From: Comamonadaceae bacterium
Lineage (GTDB): Bacteria > Pseudomonadota > Gammaproteobacteria > Burkholderiales > Burkholderiaceae_C
Assembly: GCA_015999985.1 (NCBI GenBank)
Contig: JAECRA010000001.1
Location: 58,573-122,572, forward strand
DNA: 64,000 bases
Direction: 5' to 3'
Part shown: piece after piece, positions 43,036 to 52,028 of the stretch
Position numbering within the stretch: the first letter of the stretch is position 1
How the letters are laid out: every line of letters begins with the position of its first letter
Translations under genes and position numbers: made by a program
Notes under the pieces: generated by a model
Seen by the model: the letters and a program-made list of their open reading frames with translations, nothing else
Told to the model about the DNA's origin: nothing
The model's database searches: none

Positions 43036-44523
43036 TCATGGCGTCCGGCTATGTGAGCCCAGATAGCGCGCAGCCAGCATCGCCAATGCGCAAAGCGCAG
43101 CCAACATCAGGAAAACCTCATTGAATGCGGCCAATCTGGCAGGTACGTTCTCTCCGCTGGTGAGCGAAGCGCCATACGCCGCGAGCCGCCATTCCAGGAC
43201 GATGCCGCACAGGCTCACACCTGCTGCGCCGCCCAGCATGCGAAGAAAGTTGATGACACTGGAGGCCTGGGTAATCAGATCGTTTTCCAAACCCCGCATG
43301 GCGCCCAGATTCAGGGAGGGCAAGATGAAACCCAAGCCAATTCGGCCCACCGTGCTGTAGGCGATCAGCAGCCACAAACTGGCGTGGGGGCCAATGGTGA
43401 CCATCAAGGAAAAGGAAAGCGCCAGAATGGCCAGGCCCGTGCTCACCAGGAAATTGGCGGGAAGCCGGTCTGCCCAGCGAGAGATCAGGGCGATGGTTCC
43501 GGCCAGCACCAGGCCCGCTGGCAGCATGACGCTGCCTACCTTGGAGGCGGACAAGCCCAAGCCCATCTGCATGTAGACCGGCAGCAGATAGGTCGAGCCA
43601 AAAAGGGCCGTGCCATAAATGGCAGCCACCAGGCTACCCATGGCAAAAGGCCTCCAGCCGAACAGGCGAAGATTCATCAAAGGCGCTTGGCCGACGCGCG
43701 CACGCCGGGCCTGCCACCACACGAAGGCGCTGAAGCAAAGGGCTGCACAGGCCAGCAGACTGGCCGCATACAGTGGGCTTTCGGTGCGTACCGACACCAG
43801 GCCATCCAGCAGGCTCAGCGTGCCCACGGTGCCCAGCACCAGGCCCACCCAATCCAGTGATTCACTGCGGTTGGCGATGGCGCCACCGGGCGCCGTCGTG
43901 GGCACATAGCGCCGCCCCAGCCAGAGCGAGAGCAGGCAAAAGGGCGCCACCATGAAGAAAATCGAGCGCCAGCCGAACCAGTCCACCAAGATCCCGCCTA
44001 TCGAGGGGCCGAGAGCTGGCGCCAGCACCACGCCCATGGTGAACAGGCCGATGGCACGCCCCTGCTCATTCGGCTGGAAGGCCCGCATGATGATGATGGC
44101 CGGTATGGGCTGCACCACTCCAGCGGCCAGGCCCTCTGCCACGCGCGCAGCCAGCACCAGGTTGAAGGTTTCGGCAAAACCCCCCACCATGCCGCCCGCC
44201 AGCAGCAACCACATGCAGCCAGCGTAGGTGGCTCTGTAGCCAAAGCGCGCCAGCAGCCATGGCGTGGTCAACATGGAGACGGTCATGGCCACCATGAAAC
44301 CGCTGGTCACCCATTGCGCGCGTTCCTGACCCAGTCCGAACTGGTGCGACAAGCCAGGGATGGCCACATTGACCACCGTGGACGACATCACGGACGCGAC
44401 CGTGCCCATCATGACCGCCATCAGCAGCAGCCAGCGATACCGCTCGCCGTAGCGCGCTCTGAGCGCTTCGCCGGAGTGCGGGTGGGGATGCGGATCGGTG
44501 GGGGCGGAGGCGGGTGAAGACAT
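43036..44523 (-). CDS. MFS transporter, DHA2 (14-helix) family
   Basis: A 495-aa multidrug-type efflux permease. Start at ATG 44521-44523 (MSSPASAPTDPHPHPHSGEA). Motif C-type blocks, including MSSTVVNVAIPGLSHQFGLG, RAQWVTSGFMVAMTVSMLTT and NEQGRAIGLFTMGVVLAPAL, place it with DHA2/EmrB-type transporters with 14 helices. There is no HlyD-type adaptor gene nearby, so it likely works alone in the inner membrane. Two bases separate its start from the CWC protein stop, so the two genes may be transcribed together. Confidence 0.88.
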   Translation of the reverse strand: MSSPASAPTDPHPHPHSGEALRARYGERYRWLLLMAVMMGTVASVMSSTVVNVAIPGLSHQFGLGQERAQWVTSGFMVAMTVSMLTTPWLLARFGYRATYAGCMWLLLAGGMVGGFAETFNLVLAARVAEGLAAGVVQPIPAIIIMRAFQPNEQGRAIGLFTMGVVLAPALGPSIGGILVDWFGWRSIFFMVAPFCLLSLWLGRRYVPTTAPGGAIANRSESLDWVGLVLGTVGTLSLLDGLVSVRTESPLYAASLLACAALCFSAFVWWQARRARVGQAPLMNLRLFGWRPFAMGSLVAAIYGTALFGSTYLLPVYMQMGLGLSASKVGSVMLPAGLVLAGTIALISRWADRLPANFLVSTGLAILALSFSLMVTIGPHASLWLLIAYSTVGRIGLGFILPSLNLGAMRGLENDLITQASSVINFLRMLGGAAGVSLCGIVLEWRLAAYGASLTSGENVPARLAAFNEVFLMLAALCALAMLAARYLGSHSRTP

Positions 44524-44525
44524 GC

Positions 44526-44762
44526 TCAGTTGATCGCCTCTGGCAACTGTTCGGCCTTTTGCGAACAGGCCAGGCAAATGCAGGCGGTTCCACGGCTCTC
44601 TGGGGGAACCTGCTCAAGCAGCGCCGGCGGGAAAGACGCCTGCATGCACCAACATGACTGTTGGAGCTGACCGGTGGCGCGCTCTATTTCCATGGCGCAT
44701 TGGTTGGTCTGCCCGCATAGGGGGCAATAGGTGGCGGAATTTGCAACTCTGGCAGACGTCAT
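44526..44762 (-). CDS. Cysteine-rich CWC family protein
   Basis: A 78-aa protein with the Cys-rich_CWC signature: CPLCGQTNQCAMEIE, then SCWCM, FPPALLEQVPPESRGTACIC and LACS, giving seven or eight cysteines likely to bind zinc. Start at ATG 44760-44762 (MTSARVANSATY); longer frames start in less likely places. It is upstream of the MFS gene and divergent from the formate dehydrogenase operon. The family is uncharacterised, with no known function. Confidence 0.75.
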   Translation of the reverse strand: MTSARVANSATYCPLCGQTNQCAMEIERATGQLQQSCWCMQASFPPALLEQVPPESRGTACICLACSQKAEQLPEAIN

Positions 44763-44915
44763 ACGGACTGTATTTTGCGTGATGACGCGGGCGGACTCTG
44801 TTGCGCAGGCGTCAAGTGGGCGACAAAGCGGGCTGTTGCATCTGGCGGCCACCTCGGGCGCCGTGCTGATGCAGCGAGGGCCGTTTATATCCTTGTATCA
44901 CCCTCGAAGCCCTGG

Positions 44916-44934
44916 GGTCGTCATAATTACGACC
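44916..44934. promoter_or_regulatory. Inverted repeat upstream of fdsG, candidate operator
   Basis: GGTCGT (44916-44921) and ACGACC (44929-44934) are reverse complements with a 7-bp AT-rich spacer. It is 31 bp before fdsG and 154 bp from the divergent CWC start. It may be a regulator site; in other bacteria the fds operon is controlled by a LysR protein (FdsR), which is not adjacent here. Confidence 0.45.
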
Positions 44935-44964
44935 ATAACCTCGCTGACAGAGTTTGGCCCCACC

Positions 44965-45435
44965 ATGAATGCTCGTTTCCCTGCCGCAGCGCCGCTGGAT
45001 CGCGTTGCGGAACTCGTCGCAGTTCACCGCGACCGTCCCGGTGCACTATTGCCGTTGCTGCACGATATCCAGGATGCGCTGGGGTATGTGCCCGCCGCTG
45101 CTGTAGAGACCATCGCAGGGGCGCTGAACCTCTCTCGTGCCGAGGTACATGGCGTACTAACTTATTACCATCACTTTCGCACCGAGCCCACTGGCGGCGT
45201 CGTGGTGCAGGTCTGCAGGGCAGAAGCTTGCCGGGCCTGTGGGTCTGAGGCTCTTTTCGAACATGCCCAGCAGGTGCTGGCCAGGCCGGGCACCCCCTCT
45301 TGCCACCTGGAATCGGTCTATTGCCTGGGCTTGTGCGCCTCTTCTCCCGCCATGATGGTGGGAGACAAGCTGCACGCCCGCATGACCCCCGAGAAATTCG
45401 ACCGCGTGATCGCAGCGCAAGGGGCTACGGCATGA
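44965..45435 (+). CDS. fdsG: NAD-dependent formate dehydrogenase, gamma subunit
   Basis: A 156-aa [2Fe-2S] protein of NuoE type in a soluble, molybdenum-dependent, NAD+-linked formate dehydrogenase. Conserved cysteines are in CRAEACRACG and CLGLCASSP. Start at ATG 44965 (MNARFPAAAPLDRVAELVAV). Its stop overlaps the start of fdsB (ATGA). It heads fdsG-fdsB-fdsA-fdhD-fdsD, the order known in Cupriavidus and Rhodobacter (fdsGBACD). Confidence 0.94.
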   Translation: MNARFPAAAPLDRVAELVAVHRDRPGALLPLLHDIQDALGYVPAAAVETIAGALNLSRAEVHGVLTYYHHFRTEPTGGVVVQVCRAEACRACGSEALFEHAQQVLARPGTPSCHLESVYCLGLCASSPAMMVGDKLHARMTPEKFDRVIAAQGATA

Positions 45436-47030
45436 GCGGCGTGACCACTATTTTTGTGCCGCGAGATTCCGCAGCCTTGGCGGTGGGCGCCGATGAAGTG
45501 GCGCAGGCCCTCGCAGCCGAATGCGCGCGCCGTGGCCAGAACGTGCAGATTGTGCGTAACAGCTCCCGTGGCATGTTCTGGCTGGAACCGCTGGTGGAAG
45601 TGCAAACGCCCGAAGGCCGGGTGGCCTATGGCCCTGTAGCACCAGAAGATGTTGTCTCTCTGTTGGACGCTGGCGTTTTGACTGGTGGCCAACATGCGCT
45701 GGGCCATGGCCTCACCGAAGCCATGCCCTACCTGGCCAGGCAGGAACGCCTGACCTTCAAGCGCATGGGCATCACCGATCCTCTGTCCTTGAGTGACTAT
45801 GAGGCCAATGAAGGCTGGGCGGGTTTGAAGCGCGCGGTCTCCATGGACGGCGCCGCGATCGTGACAGAAGTGCTGGACTCCGGGCTGCGTGGCCGCGGAG
45901 GCGCTGCGTTTCCCACGGGCATCAAATGGCAGACCGTGCTGCGCGCGCAGTCGTCCCAGAAGTACGTGGTCTGCAACGCCGATGAAGGCGACTCCGGCAC
46001 CTTCTCGGACCGGATGACGCTGGAAGGCGACCCCTACATGCTCATCGAAGGTATGGCCATCGCCGCGTTGGCAGTGGGCGCCACGCACGGCTATATCTAT
46101 ATTCGCTCCGAATATCCCCATGCCGTGGCCGTCATGAATGAGGCCATCGCCAAAGTCACTGCCGCTGGCTATCTGGGAGTGAGCGTGCTCGGCTCGGGCC
46201 GCGCCTTTCATCTGGAAGTGCGCAAGGCTGCGGGTGCCTACGTGTGTGGCGAAGAAACCGCCATGCTCGAGAGCATTGAGGGCAAACGCGGCGTGGTGCG
46301 CGCCAAGCCACCGCTGCCGGCGCTGCAGGGCCTTTTTGGTCAGCCGACGGCGATCAACAACGTCATCAGTTTTGCCACGGTACCCATCATTCTCGCGCGC
46401 GGCGCGGCCTTCTACCGCGACTATGGCATGGGCCGATCGCGCGGCACGCTGCCCTTTCAGCTGGCAGGCAATATCAGGCAGGGCGGTCTGGTAGAGAAGG
46501 CCTTTGGCCTGACATTGCGCGAATTGGTGTTCGACTTTGGTGGCGGAACCCGTTCGGGCCGGCCAGTCAAGACCGTTCAGGTAGGCGGGCCCCTGGGAAC
46601 CTATCTCCCAGAATCTCAATGGGACATTCCGCTGGACTATGAAGCCTACGCCGCCGTCGGTGCGGTCGTAGGGCACGGCGGCCTGGTGGTGCATGACGAC
46701 ACGGCTGACATGGCAGCTCTGGCGCGTTACGCCATGGAGTTCTGTGCGCTTGAATCCTGCGGCAAATGCACGCCTTGCCGTATCGGCTCGACACGCGGTG
46801 TGGAAGTCATTGACCGCATCACCTACCGCGCCAAACATCGTCATAACGACCGCACCCCCAGCCAGCAAGACCATGCCCACCAGGTGGAGCTGCTGCGAGA
46901 CTTGTGCGACACCATGGTGCACGGCAGCCTTTGCGCCATGGGCGGCATGACCCCTTACCCGGTCTTGTCCGCCCTGAACCACTATCCGGCAGATTTCGGC
47001 ATAGAGGCCGCTGTTCCCGTTGCGAATTGA
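45432..47030 (+). CDS. fdsB: NAD-dependent formate dehydrogenase, beta subunit
   Basis: A 532-aa NuoF-type flavoprotein subunit that passes electrons from the Fe-S chain to NAD+. FMN motif: GRGGAAFPTGIKW (about residues 155-167). NADH site: GEETAMLESIEGKRG (about 275-290). [4Fe-4S] site: ESCGKCTPCRIGSTRG near residue 440. The N-terminus has an extra thioredoxin-like segment. Start at the ATG overlapping fdsG; frames extending upstream are inside fdsG. Minus-strand ORFs of about 600 aa over it are shadows. Confidence 0.95.
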   Translation: MSGVTTIFVPRDSAALAVGADEVAQALAAECARRGQNVQIVRNSSRGMFWLEPLVEVQTPEGRVAYGPVAPEDVVSLLDAGVLTGGQHALGHGLTEAMPYLARQERLTFKRMGITDPLSLSDYEANEGWAGLKRAVSMDGAAIVTEVLDSGLRGRGGAAFPTGIKWQTVLRAQSSQKYVVCNADEGDSGTFSDRMTLEGDPYMLIEGMAIAALAVGATHGYIYIRSEYPHAVAVMNEAIAKVTAAGYLGVSVLGSGRAFHLEVRKAAGAYVCGEETAMLESIEGKRGVVRAKPPLPALQGLFGQPTAINNVISFATVPIILARGAAFYRDYGMGRSRGTLPFQLAGNIRQGGLVEKAFGLTLRELVFDFGGGTRSGRPVKTVQVGGPLGTYLPESQWDIPLDYEAYAAVGAVVGHGGLVVHDDTADMAALARYAMEFCALESCGKCTPCRIGSTRGVEVIDRITYRAKHRHNDRTPSQQDHAHQVELLRDLCDTMVHGSLCAMGGMTPYPVLSALNHYPADFGIEAAVPVAN

Positions 47031-47050
47031 GAAGTAGACAGGAGACCACG

Positions 47051-49960
47051 ATGCTCTACCACCACAATCCTGAAATCGACCATGGCACGCCTGCCGTGAA
47101 GTCCACCGAGTTGGTGACATTGGAAATCGATGGAGCGGATGTCACCGTTCCCAAGGGCACCTCATTGATGCGTGCCGCCCTGGACGCTGGTGTGCAAGTT
47201 CCCAAGCTGTGCGCCACAGACAGTCTTGAACCCTTTGGTTCCTGCCGCTTGTGCCTGGTGGAGATCGAGGGCCGCCGCGGTTATCCGGCCTCTTGCACCA
47301 CGCCGGCTGAACCCGGTATGAAGGTGCGCACGCAAAGCCCCAAATTGCAGCAGTTGCGCAAGGGGGTCATGGAGCTCTACATCTCCGACCATCCGCTCGA
47401 TTGCCTGACCTGCGCCGCCAACGGCGACTGCGAACTGCAGGACATGGCGGGTGTGACGGGTCTGCGCGAAGTGCGTTACGGTGTGGGCGAGCAATACGGT
47501 GGTAAACACCACCTGAACCTGCAAAAAGACGAATCCAACCCCTACTTCAGCTTTGACTCGTCCAAGTGCATCGTGTGCAACCGCTGTGTGCGGGCGTGCG
47601 AAGAAACACAAGGCACCTTTGCGCTCACCATTTCTGGTCGAGGCTTTGAAAGCCGCGTCTCTGCCGGCCAGGACCAGTCTTTCATGGAGAGCGATTGCGT
47701 CAGCTGTGGCGCCTGCGTGCAGGCCTGCCCTACAGCTACGCTGCAAGAAAAAAGCGTCATCCAACTGGGTCAGGCTGAACACAGCGTCATCACCACCTGT
47801 GCCTACTGCGGCGTGGGTTGCGGCTTCAAGGCCGAGATGAAGGGCAATGAAGTCGTGCGCATGGTCCCCTGGAAAGACGGAAAGGCCAATGAAGGCCATA
47901 GCTGTGTGAAAGGGCGTTTTGCGTGGGGCTACACCACCCACAAAGACCGTATCACCAAGCCCATGATCCGTGACCAGATCACAGACCCGTGGCGTGAAGT
48001 GAGCTGGGACGAGGCGATTTCCTATGCCGCCCGAAGGTTCCGCGAGATTCAGGCCAAGCACGGAAAAGACTCCATAGGCGGCATCACCTCCAGCCGCTGC
48101 ACCAACGAAGAGACCTATCTGGTCCAGAAACTGGTGCGCGCTGCCTTTGGCACGAACAACGTCGACACCTGCGCGCGCGTGTGCCACTCTCCTACGGGTT
48201 ATGGCCTGGGGCAGACCTTCGGCACATCGGCTGGCACCCAGACCTTCAGCTCTGTGGATGAGGCGGACGTCATCATGGTCATTGGCGCCAACCCCAGTGA
48301 CGCGCACCCCGTGTTCGCCTCTCGCATGAAAAAGCGCCTGCGCGGTAAGGGCCATGGCGATGGTGCCAGCCTGATCGTGGTGGATCCTCGCCGCATTGAT
48401 CTGGTCAGCAGCCCACACGTGCGCGCCGATCACCATCTGGCCCTGCGGCCAGGCACCAACGTGGCGGTCATCACCGCCCTGGCCCATGTGGTGGTGAACG
48501 AAGGTCTGGTCAATGAAGCCTACGTGGCCGAGCGCTGTGAAACCCGCAGTTTCGAGCAATGGCGCGAGTTCGTAGGCCGCTCTGAGAATTCACCTGAGGC
48601 GCTGGAGGCCGCCACAGGCGTACCCGCAGCTGAGGTGCGCGCTGCTGCCCGCTTGTATGCCGCAGGTCCCAACTCCGCCATCTACTATGGTCTTGGCGTG
48701 ACCGAGCATGCACAAGGCTCCACCATGGTGATGGGCATTGCCAACCTCGCTATGGCGTGCGGCATGGTGGGCCGCGAGGGTGTGGGTGTGAACCCCTTGC
48801 GTGGCCAGAACAACGTACAAGGCAGCTGCGACATGGGCAGCTTCCCCCACGAACTGCCCGGCTATCGCCACATCTCCGACACCACCGTCCGTGCGCAGTT
48901 CGAAGCGGTCTGGGGTGTGGAGCTCGATCCTGAGCCAGGCCTTCGAATTCCCAATATGTTCGAAGCGGCCATTGGTGGCACCTTCAAGGGCTTGTACTGC
49001 CAGGGCGAGGATATCGCGCAGTCCGACCCCAATACCCAGCACGTGTCCCAGGCCCTCGGGGCTATGGAGTGCATTGTGGTGCAGGACATCTTCCTCAACG
49101 AAACGGCCAAGTTCGCCCACGTGCTGTTGCCCGGCAGTTCGTTCCTGGAAAAGGACGGTACCTTCACCAATGCAGAGCGGCGCATTTCGCGTGTGCGGCA
49201 GGTGATGCCGCCCATGGCCGGGCTGGCCGATTGGGAAGTCACGGTGCAGCTGTCCAATGCGCTGGGTTATCCCATGCATTACGACCACCCGGAACAGATC
49301 ATGCAGGAAATTGCGGATCTGACGCCCTCGTTCCGTGGCGTGAGCTACGAGGCCATCGAACGCCTGGGCAGCTTGCAGTGGCCCTGCAATGAAAGTACGC
49401 CGGCTGCGGGCACGGCCATCATGCACGAGGGTGGCTTCGTGCGCGGTAAGGGCCGCTTTTTCATCACTCAGTACATCCCCTCTGATGAAAAGGTCACGCG
49501 TCGCTTTCCGCTTCTGCTCACCACCGGGCGCATTCTTTCGCAATACAACGTCGGTGCTCAGACACGCCGTACGCCCAACAATATGTGGCACGACGAAGAC
49601 CGCCTGGAGTTGCACCCTGAGGACGCCAAAGAGCGCGGCGTTGTCGACGGCGATTGGGTAGGTATTACCAGCCGAGCGGGCCAAACAGTCCTGCGCGCTA
49701 CGGTCACTGATCGCATGCAGCCCGGTGTGGTCTACACCACCTTCCACTTTCCTGAGTCAGGTGCCAACGTGATCACCACGGACAGCTCCGACTGGGCCAC
49801 CAACTGCCCTGAGTACAAGGTCACCGCGGTGCAAGTCAACAAAGTGGCGCAGACCTCAGACTGGCAACGCGACTACGCCGCGTTCAACGAACAGCAACTG
49901 GACTTGCTGGCCCGTGCTCAGGACCCAACGCCTGCCGACGTAGGTGTGCCTGCAAAATGA
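47051..49960 (+). CDS. fdsA: NAD-dependent formate dehydrogenase, alpha (catalytic) subunit
   Basis: A 969-aa molybdopterin-bis(guanine dinucleotide) enzyme that oxidises formate to CO2. The N-terminal [2Fe-2S] domain has CRLCLVEIEGRRGYPASC; next a His/Cys [4Fe-4S] motif, HPLDCLTCAANGDC; then two ferredoxin clusters, CIVCNRCVRAC and CVSCGACVQAC; then the molybdopterin CAYCGVGC and SCVKGRFA. The active-site residue is Cys378 (CHSPT), not selenocysteine; no TGA is read through. Start at ATG 47051 with AGGAGACC just before. It overlaps fdhD (ATGA). Confidence 0.97.
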   Translation: MLYHHNPEIDHGTPAVKSTELVTLEIDGADVTVPKGTSLMRAALDAGVQVPKLCATDSLEPFGSCRLCLVEIEGRRGYPASCTTPAEPGMKVRTQSPKLQQLRKGVMELYISDHPLDCLTCAANGDCELQDMAGVTGLREVRYGVGEQYGGKHHLNLQKDESNPYFSFDSSKCIVCNRCVRACEETQGTFALTISGRGFESRVSAGQDQSFMESDCVSCGACVQACPTATLQEKSVIQLGQAEHSVITTCAYCGVGCGFKAEMKGNEVVRMVPWKDGKANEGHSCVKGRFAWGYTTHKDRITKPMIRDQITDPWREVSWDEAISYAARRFREIQAKHGKDSIGGITSSRCTNEETYLVQKLVRAAFGTNNVDTCARVCHSPTGYGLGQTFGTSAGTQTFSSVDEADVIMVIGANPSDAHPVFASRMKKRLRGKGHGDGASLIVVDPRRIDLVSSPHVRADHHLALRPGTNVAVITALAHVVVNEGLVNEAYVAERCETRSFEQWREFVGRSENSPEALEAATGVPAAEVRAAARLYAAGPNSAIYYGLGVTEHAQGSTMVMGIANLAMACGMVGREGVGVNPLRGQNNVQGSCDMGSFPHELPGYRHISDTTVRAQFEAVWGVELDPEPGLRIPNMFEAAIGGTFKGLYCQGEDIAQSDPNTQHVSQALGAMECIVVQDIFLNETAKFAHVLLPGSSFLEKDGTFTNAERRISRVRQVMPPMAGLADWEVTVQLSNALGYPMHYDHPEQIMQEIADLTPSFRGVSYEAIERLGSLQWPCNESTPAAGTAIMHEGGFVRGKGRFFITQYIPSDEKVTRRFPLLLTTGRILSQYNVGAQTRRTPNNMWHDEDRLELHPEDAKERGVVDGDWVGITSRAGQTVLRATVTDRMQPGVVYTTFHFPESGANVITTDSSDWATNCPEYKVTAVQVNKVAQTSDWQRDYAAFNEQQLDLLARAQDPTPADVGVPAK

Positions 49961-50775
49961 TTCCCCCCGCCGGCGTGCGGGCCGCCCATGTGCAGGTTCA
50001 TGGCGGCCCCAGCGCACGTACGCAGTCTGACTGGGTGGCTGAGGAGGTGCCGGTCGCGCTGGTCTTCAACGGCATTTCTCACGCCGTGATGATGGCCAGC
50101 CCTTCCGACCTGCACGATTTCGCGCTCGGCTTTGGCATCACTGAAGGGCTGCTGAACCATCCCGACGAGCTCTACGGCGTAGAAGTCTCGGAGTCCGCAG
50201 AAGGCCTTTCGGTGCATTTGTCTGTGGCGTCTGCCTGTGAGTGGCGCCTGAAAGAGCGCAGGCGCACCTTGGCTGGCCGCACCGGTTGCGGCCTGTGCGG
50301 TACAGACAGCCTGGCCGAAGTGCGCCGCACCCTGCCGTCCTGCCCGGAGCTCAGCTTCCACGCCTCAGCGTTTGGGTGTGCCCTGCAAGCGCTGGCTGCC
50401 GATCAGGCCATTCAGCACCTGACGGGTGCTACGCATGCAGCGGCCTGGTGCGCGCCCAGTGGAGAAACCTTGATCGTGCGCGAGGACGTGGGTCGGCACA
50501 ACGCGCTGGACAAGGTGGCCGGTGCCTTGCTCCGCAGCCCGTGGGCGGGGACGTCAGGCTTTGTCTGCATCACCAGCCGTGCCAGCTTCGAGATGGTGCA
50601 GAAGGCCGCCATGATGGGCGCTGGCGCCTTGGCGGCTGTTTCTGCCCCCACCGCCATGGCCATTGACACCGCACAGGCCTGTGGTCTGCCCCTGGCCGGA
50701 TTCCTGCGGGGCGAGAATTTTGTAGCCTATACCTTCCCGGAACGACTCGGCCTGGCCGAGGCGACGACCAACTGA
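49957..50775 (+). CDS. fdhD: FdhD/FdsC sulfurtransferase for formate dehydrogenase
   Basis: A 272-aa protein that delivers sulfur to the bis-MGD cofactor of formate dehydrogenase. Features: SHAVMMASPSDLHDFALGFG, the CxxC loop in RTGCGLCGTDSL, and REDVGRHNALDKVAGALL. In the fds operons it is called FdsC. The ATG overlaps the fdsA stop (ATGA), and fdsD follows with a gap of 3 bp. Length matches the family (about 270). Cytoplasmic. Confidence 0.94.
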   Translation: MIPPAGVRAAHVQVHGGPSARTQSDWVAEEVPVALVFNGISHAVMMASPSDLHDFALGFGITEGLLNHPDELYGVEVSESAEGLSVHLSVASACEWRLKERRRTLAGRTGCGLCGTDSLAEVRRTLPSCPELSFHASAFGCALQALAADQAIQHLTGATHAAAWCAPSGETLIVREDVGRHNALDKVAGALLRSPWAGTSGFVCITSRASFEMVQKAAMMGAGALAAVSAPTAMAIDTAQACGLPLAGFLRGENFVAYTFPERLGLAEATTN

Positions 50776-50778
50776 TCC

Positions 50779-50997
50779 ATGGACACTGAAAACCTAGCCA
50801 ACATGGCCAACCGTATTGGCCAATTCTTCGAGTCCCTGCCCGATCGCGAGGAGGCACTCGACAACATCGTCACCCACATCCGCCTGTACTGGGAACCGCG
50901 CATGCGCCGCGCCATTCTCGAATACGCCCAGCAGGAAAGCACCAGCCTTTCCCCCATCGTGGCAGATGCCTTGCGCGCACACGGCCACCGCCTGTAG
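50779..50997 (+). CDS. fdsD: Formate dehydrogenase, delta subunit
   Basis: A 72-aa small subunit of unknown exact role in NAD-linked formate dehydrogenase. It begins MDTENLANMANRIGQFFESL and contains REEALDNIVTHIRLYWEPRM, typical of FdsD/FdhD-delta. It is the last gene of the fds operon, only 3 bp after fdhD. Frame and start are sure; no other gene of the operon follows. Confidence 0.9.
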   Translation: MDTENLANMANRIGQFFESLPDREEALDNIVTHIRLYWEPRMRRAILEYAQQESTSLSPIVADALRAHGHRL

Positions 50998-51036
50998 CAC
51001 GCGCTTCTTCCTGCGCAGCTTTGCCGATGCGCCTCC

Positions 51037-51241
51037 TCCCAAAGAGGCTGTCCCCCCTGTGAGCGCCAAGCTCCAGCTTGGCTCTTCAGCGGTCCTGGCA
51101 CACCAACGCCAATCAGGATCTTGGCGGTCCCAGCAAAAACCAAGACCCTGCAGCCTGTCTTCCTGAGCGAAGAGTTCCACCCTTGATGCGCGTCTTTCCC
51201 AAAGAGGCTGTCCCCCTGGGACCGCCGAGCTCCTGCTCGGC
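51037..51241. repeat. Repeated palindromic elements downstream of fdsD
   Basis: Two copies of a segment with TCCCAAAGAGGCTGTCCCCC (51037-51056 and 51197-51216) are each followed by a palindrome: GCCAAGCT-CC-AGCTTGGC (51065-51082) and GCCGAGC-TCCT-GCTCGGC (51224-51241). The first palindrome is shared with 3591-3612. The remaining sequence between fdsD and the DksA-like gene has no gene; it is a noncoding gap of about 440 bp with this repeat family. Confidence 0.72.
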
Positions 51242-51436
51242 ACTGCAGCGCTCGCAACCCCCCAACGCCAAGCCAAACCCGGCGTTCCCAGAGCCGCAAA
51301 ACTTCACCCCCGGTAGAGCAAATTTCATAAAGGCCAACCTCAATCCTGGTTGATCCAGTTCATATCCAGGTTTTGACTCGGGTGTTATGGTGTGTCTTCA
51401 GCATAGACGCTTCAACCCCCTTCAGGAGAACCCGAC

Positions 51437-51826
51437 ATGACCCAGAACACCCCTCTGACCGCCGCCCAACTGAAAGAGTTGAAAGATCAATTGCTGGCTC
51501 GTCGCGGCGAGCTCGATGGGCAGATGGCGCAGAACCTGGTTAATCTGGCACCTGTTGAAAATACCGCAGGCAGCGTGTCACAGGACGACAGCGCGCGGCT
51601 GGCCAATCAAACGCGGGAGGTGGATCAAGCCTTGACCTCGCTTGATGAGCAGGAATTGGCCCGTATCAATCGCGCGCTGGAAGCCATGGAAGAGGGCAGC
51701 TATGGCCAATGCGATGAATGCGGCTGCGCTATCCCCTACGAGCGATTGAAGATCGAGCCCATGACCCAGCACTGCGTGGCTTGCAAGTCGCAGATAGAGC
51801 AAAAGCAAGGCATCGCTCGCGCCTGA
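51437..51826 (+). CDS. TraR/DksA-type zinc-finger protein
   Basis: A 129-aa protein of the DksA/TraR superfamily, which binds the RNA polymerase secondary channel. It has an N-terminal coiled-coil (LTAAQLKELKDQLLARRGEL) and a C-terminal C4 zinc finger: CDECG...CVAC (about residues 93-117). At 129 aa it is shorter than E. coli DksA (151 aa), resembling the second betaproteobacterial paralogue (DksA2-like). Promoter elements were not clear. Stop is followed by a strong terminator. Confidence 0.87.
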   Translation: MTQNTPLTAAQLKELKDQLLARRGELDGQMAQNLVNLAPVENTAGSVSQDDSARLANQTREVDQALTSLDEQELARINRALEAMEEGSYGQCDECGCAIPYERLKIEPMTQHCVACKSQIEQKQGIARA

Positions 51827-51848
51827 TACCAACTTGCTGTCAAGGAAT

Positions 51849-51870
51849 CCGTTCGGGCTCGAACGGTTTT
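51849..51870 (+). terminator. Terminator after the DksA-like gene
   Basis: CCGTTCG (51849-51855) and CGAACGG (51860-51866) are perfect reverse complements with a GGCT loop, followed by four Ts (51867-51870). It lies 22 bp after the stop. Confidence 0.8.
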
Positions 51871-51990
51871 AGTTGATTCAAAAGCCGCTTTCCGCCTGAC
51901 GAAAGCCATAAAACCTCAGTACAGGCCAAGCTCAGCCCGAACGTTGGTGACCGATCACACGCAGTCCGGTCTGGCATGTCGCCTCCACAT

Positions 51991-52019
51991 AAAAAAACGG
52001 CGCCCTCAAGCGCCGTTTT
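51991..52019 (-). terminator. Terminator after glcB (minus strand)
   Basis: AAAACGGCGC (51994-52003) and GCGCCGTTTT (52010-52019) form a 10-bp stem with a CCTCAA loop; on the minus strand the run of As at 51991-51997 supplies the T-tract. It lies 10 bp after the glcB stop and can work in both directions. Confidence 0.82.
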
Positions 52020-52028
52020 CTATCTGCC

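Noticed and set aside
48170-48200. A selenocysteine site in FdsA.
   Set aside because: The codon at the active site is TGC (Cys378), not TGA; no SECIS element needed.
45318-48559. Large minus-strand frames (600 and 465 aa) over fdsB and fdsA.
   Set aside because: Antisense shadows of confirmed formate dehydrogenase genes; no domain or start signals.
51361-51436. A sigma-70 promoter for the DksA-like gene (TTGACT at 51373).
   Set aside because: No -10 element at the right distance; evidence too weak to list.
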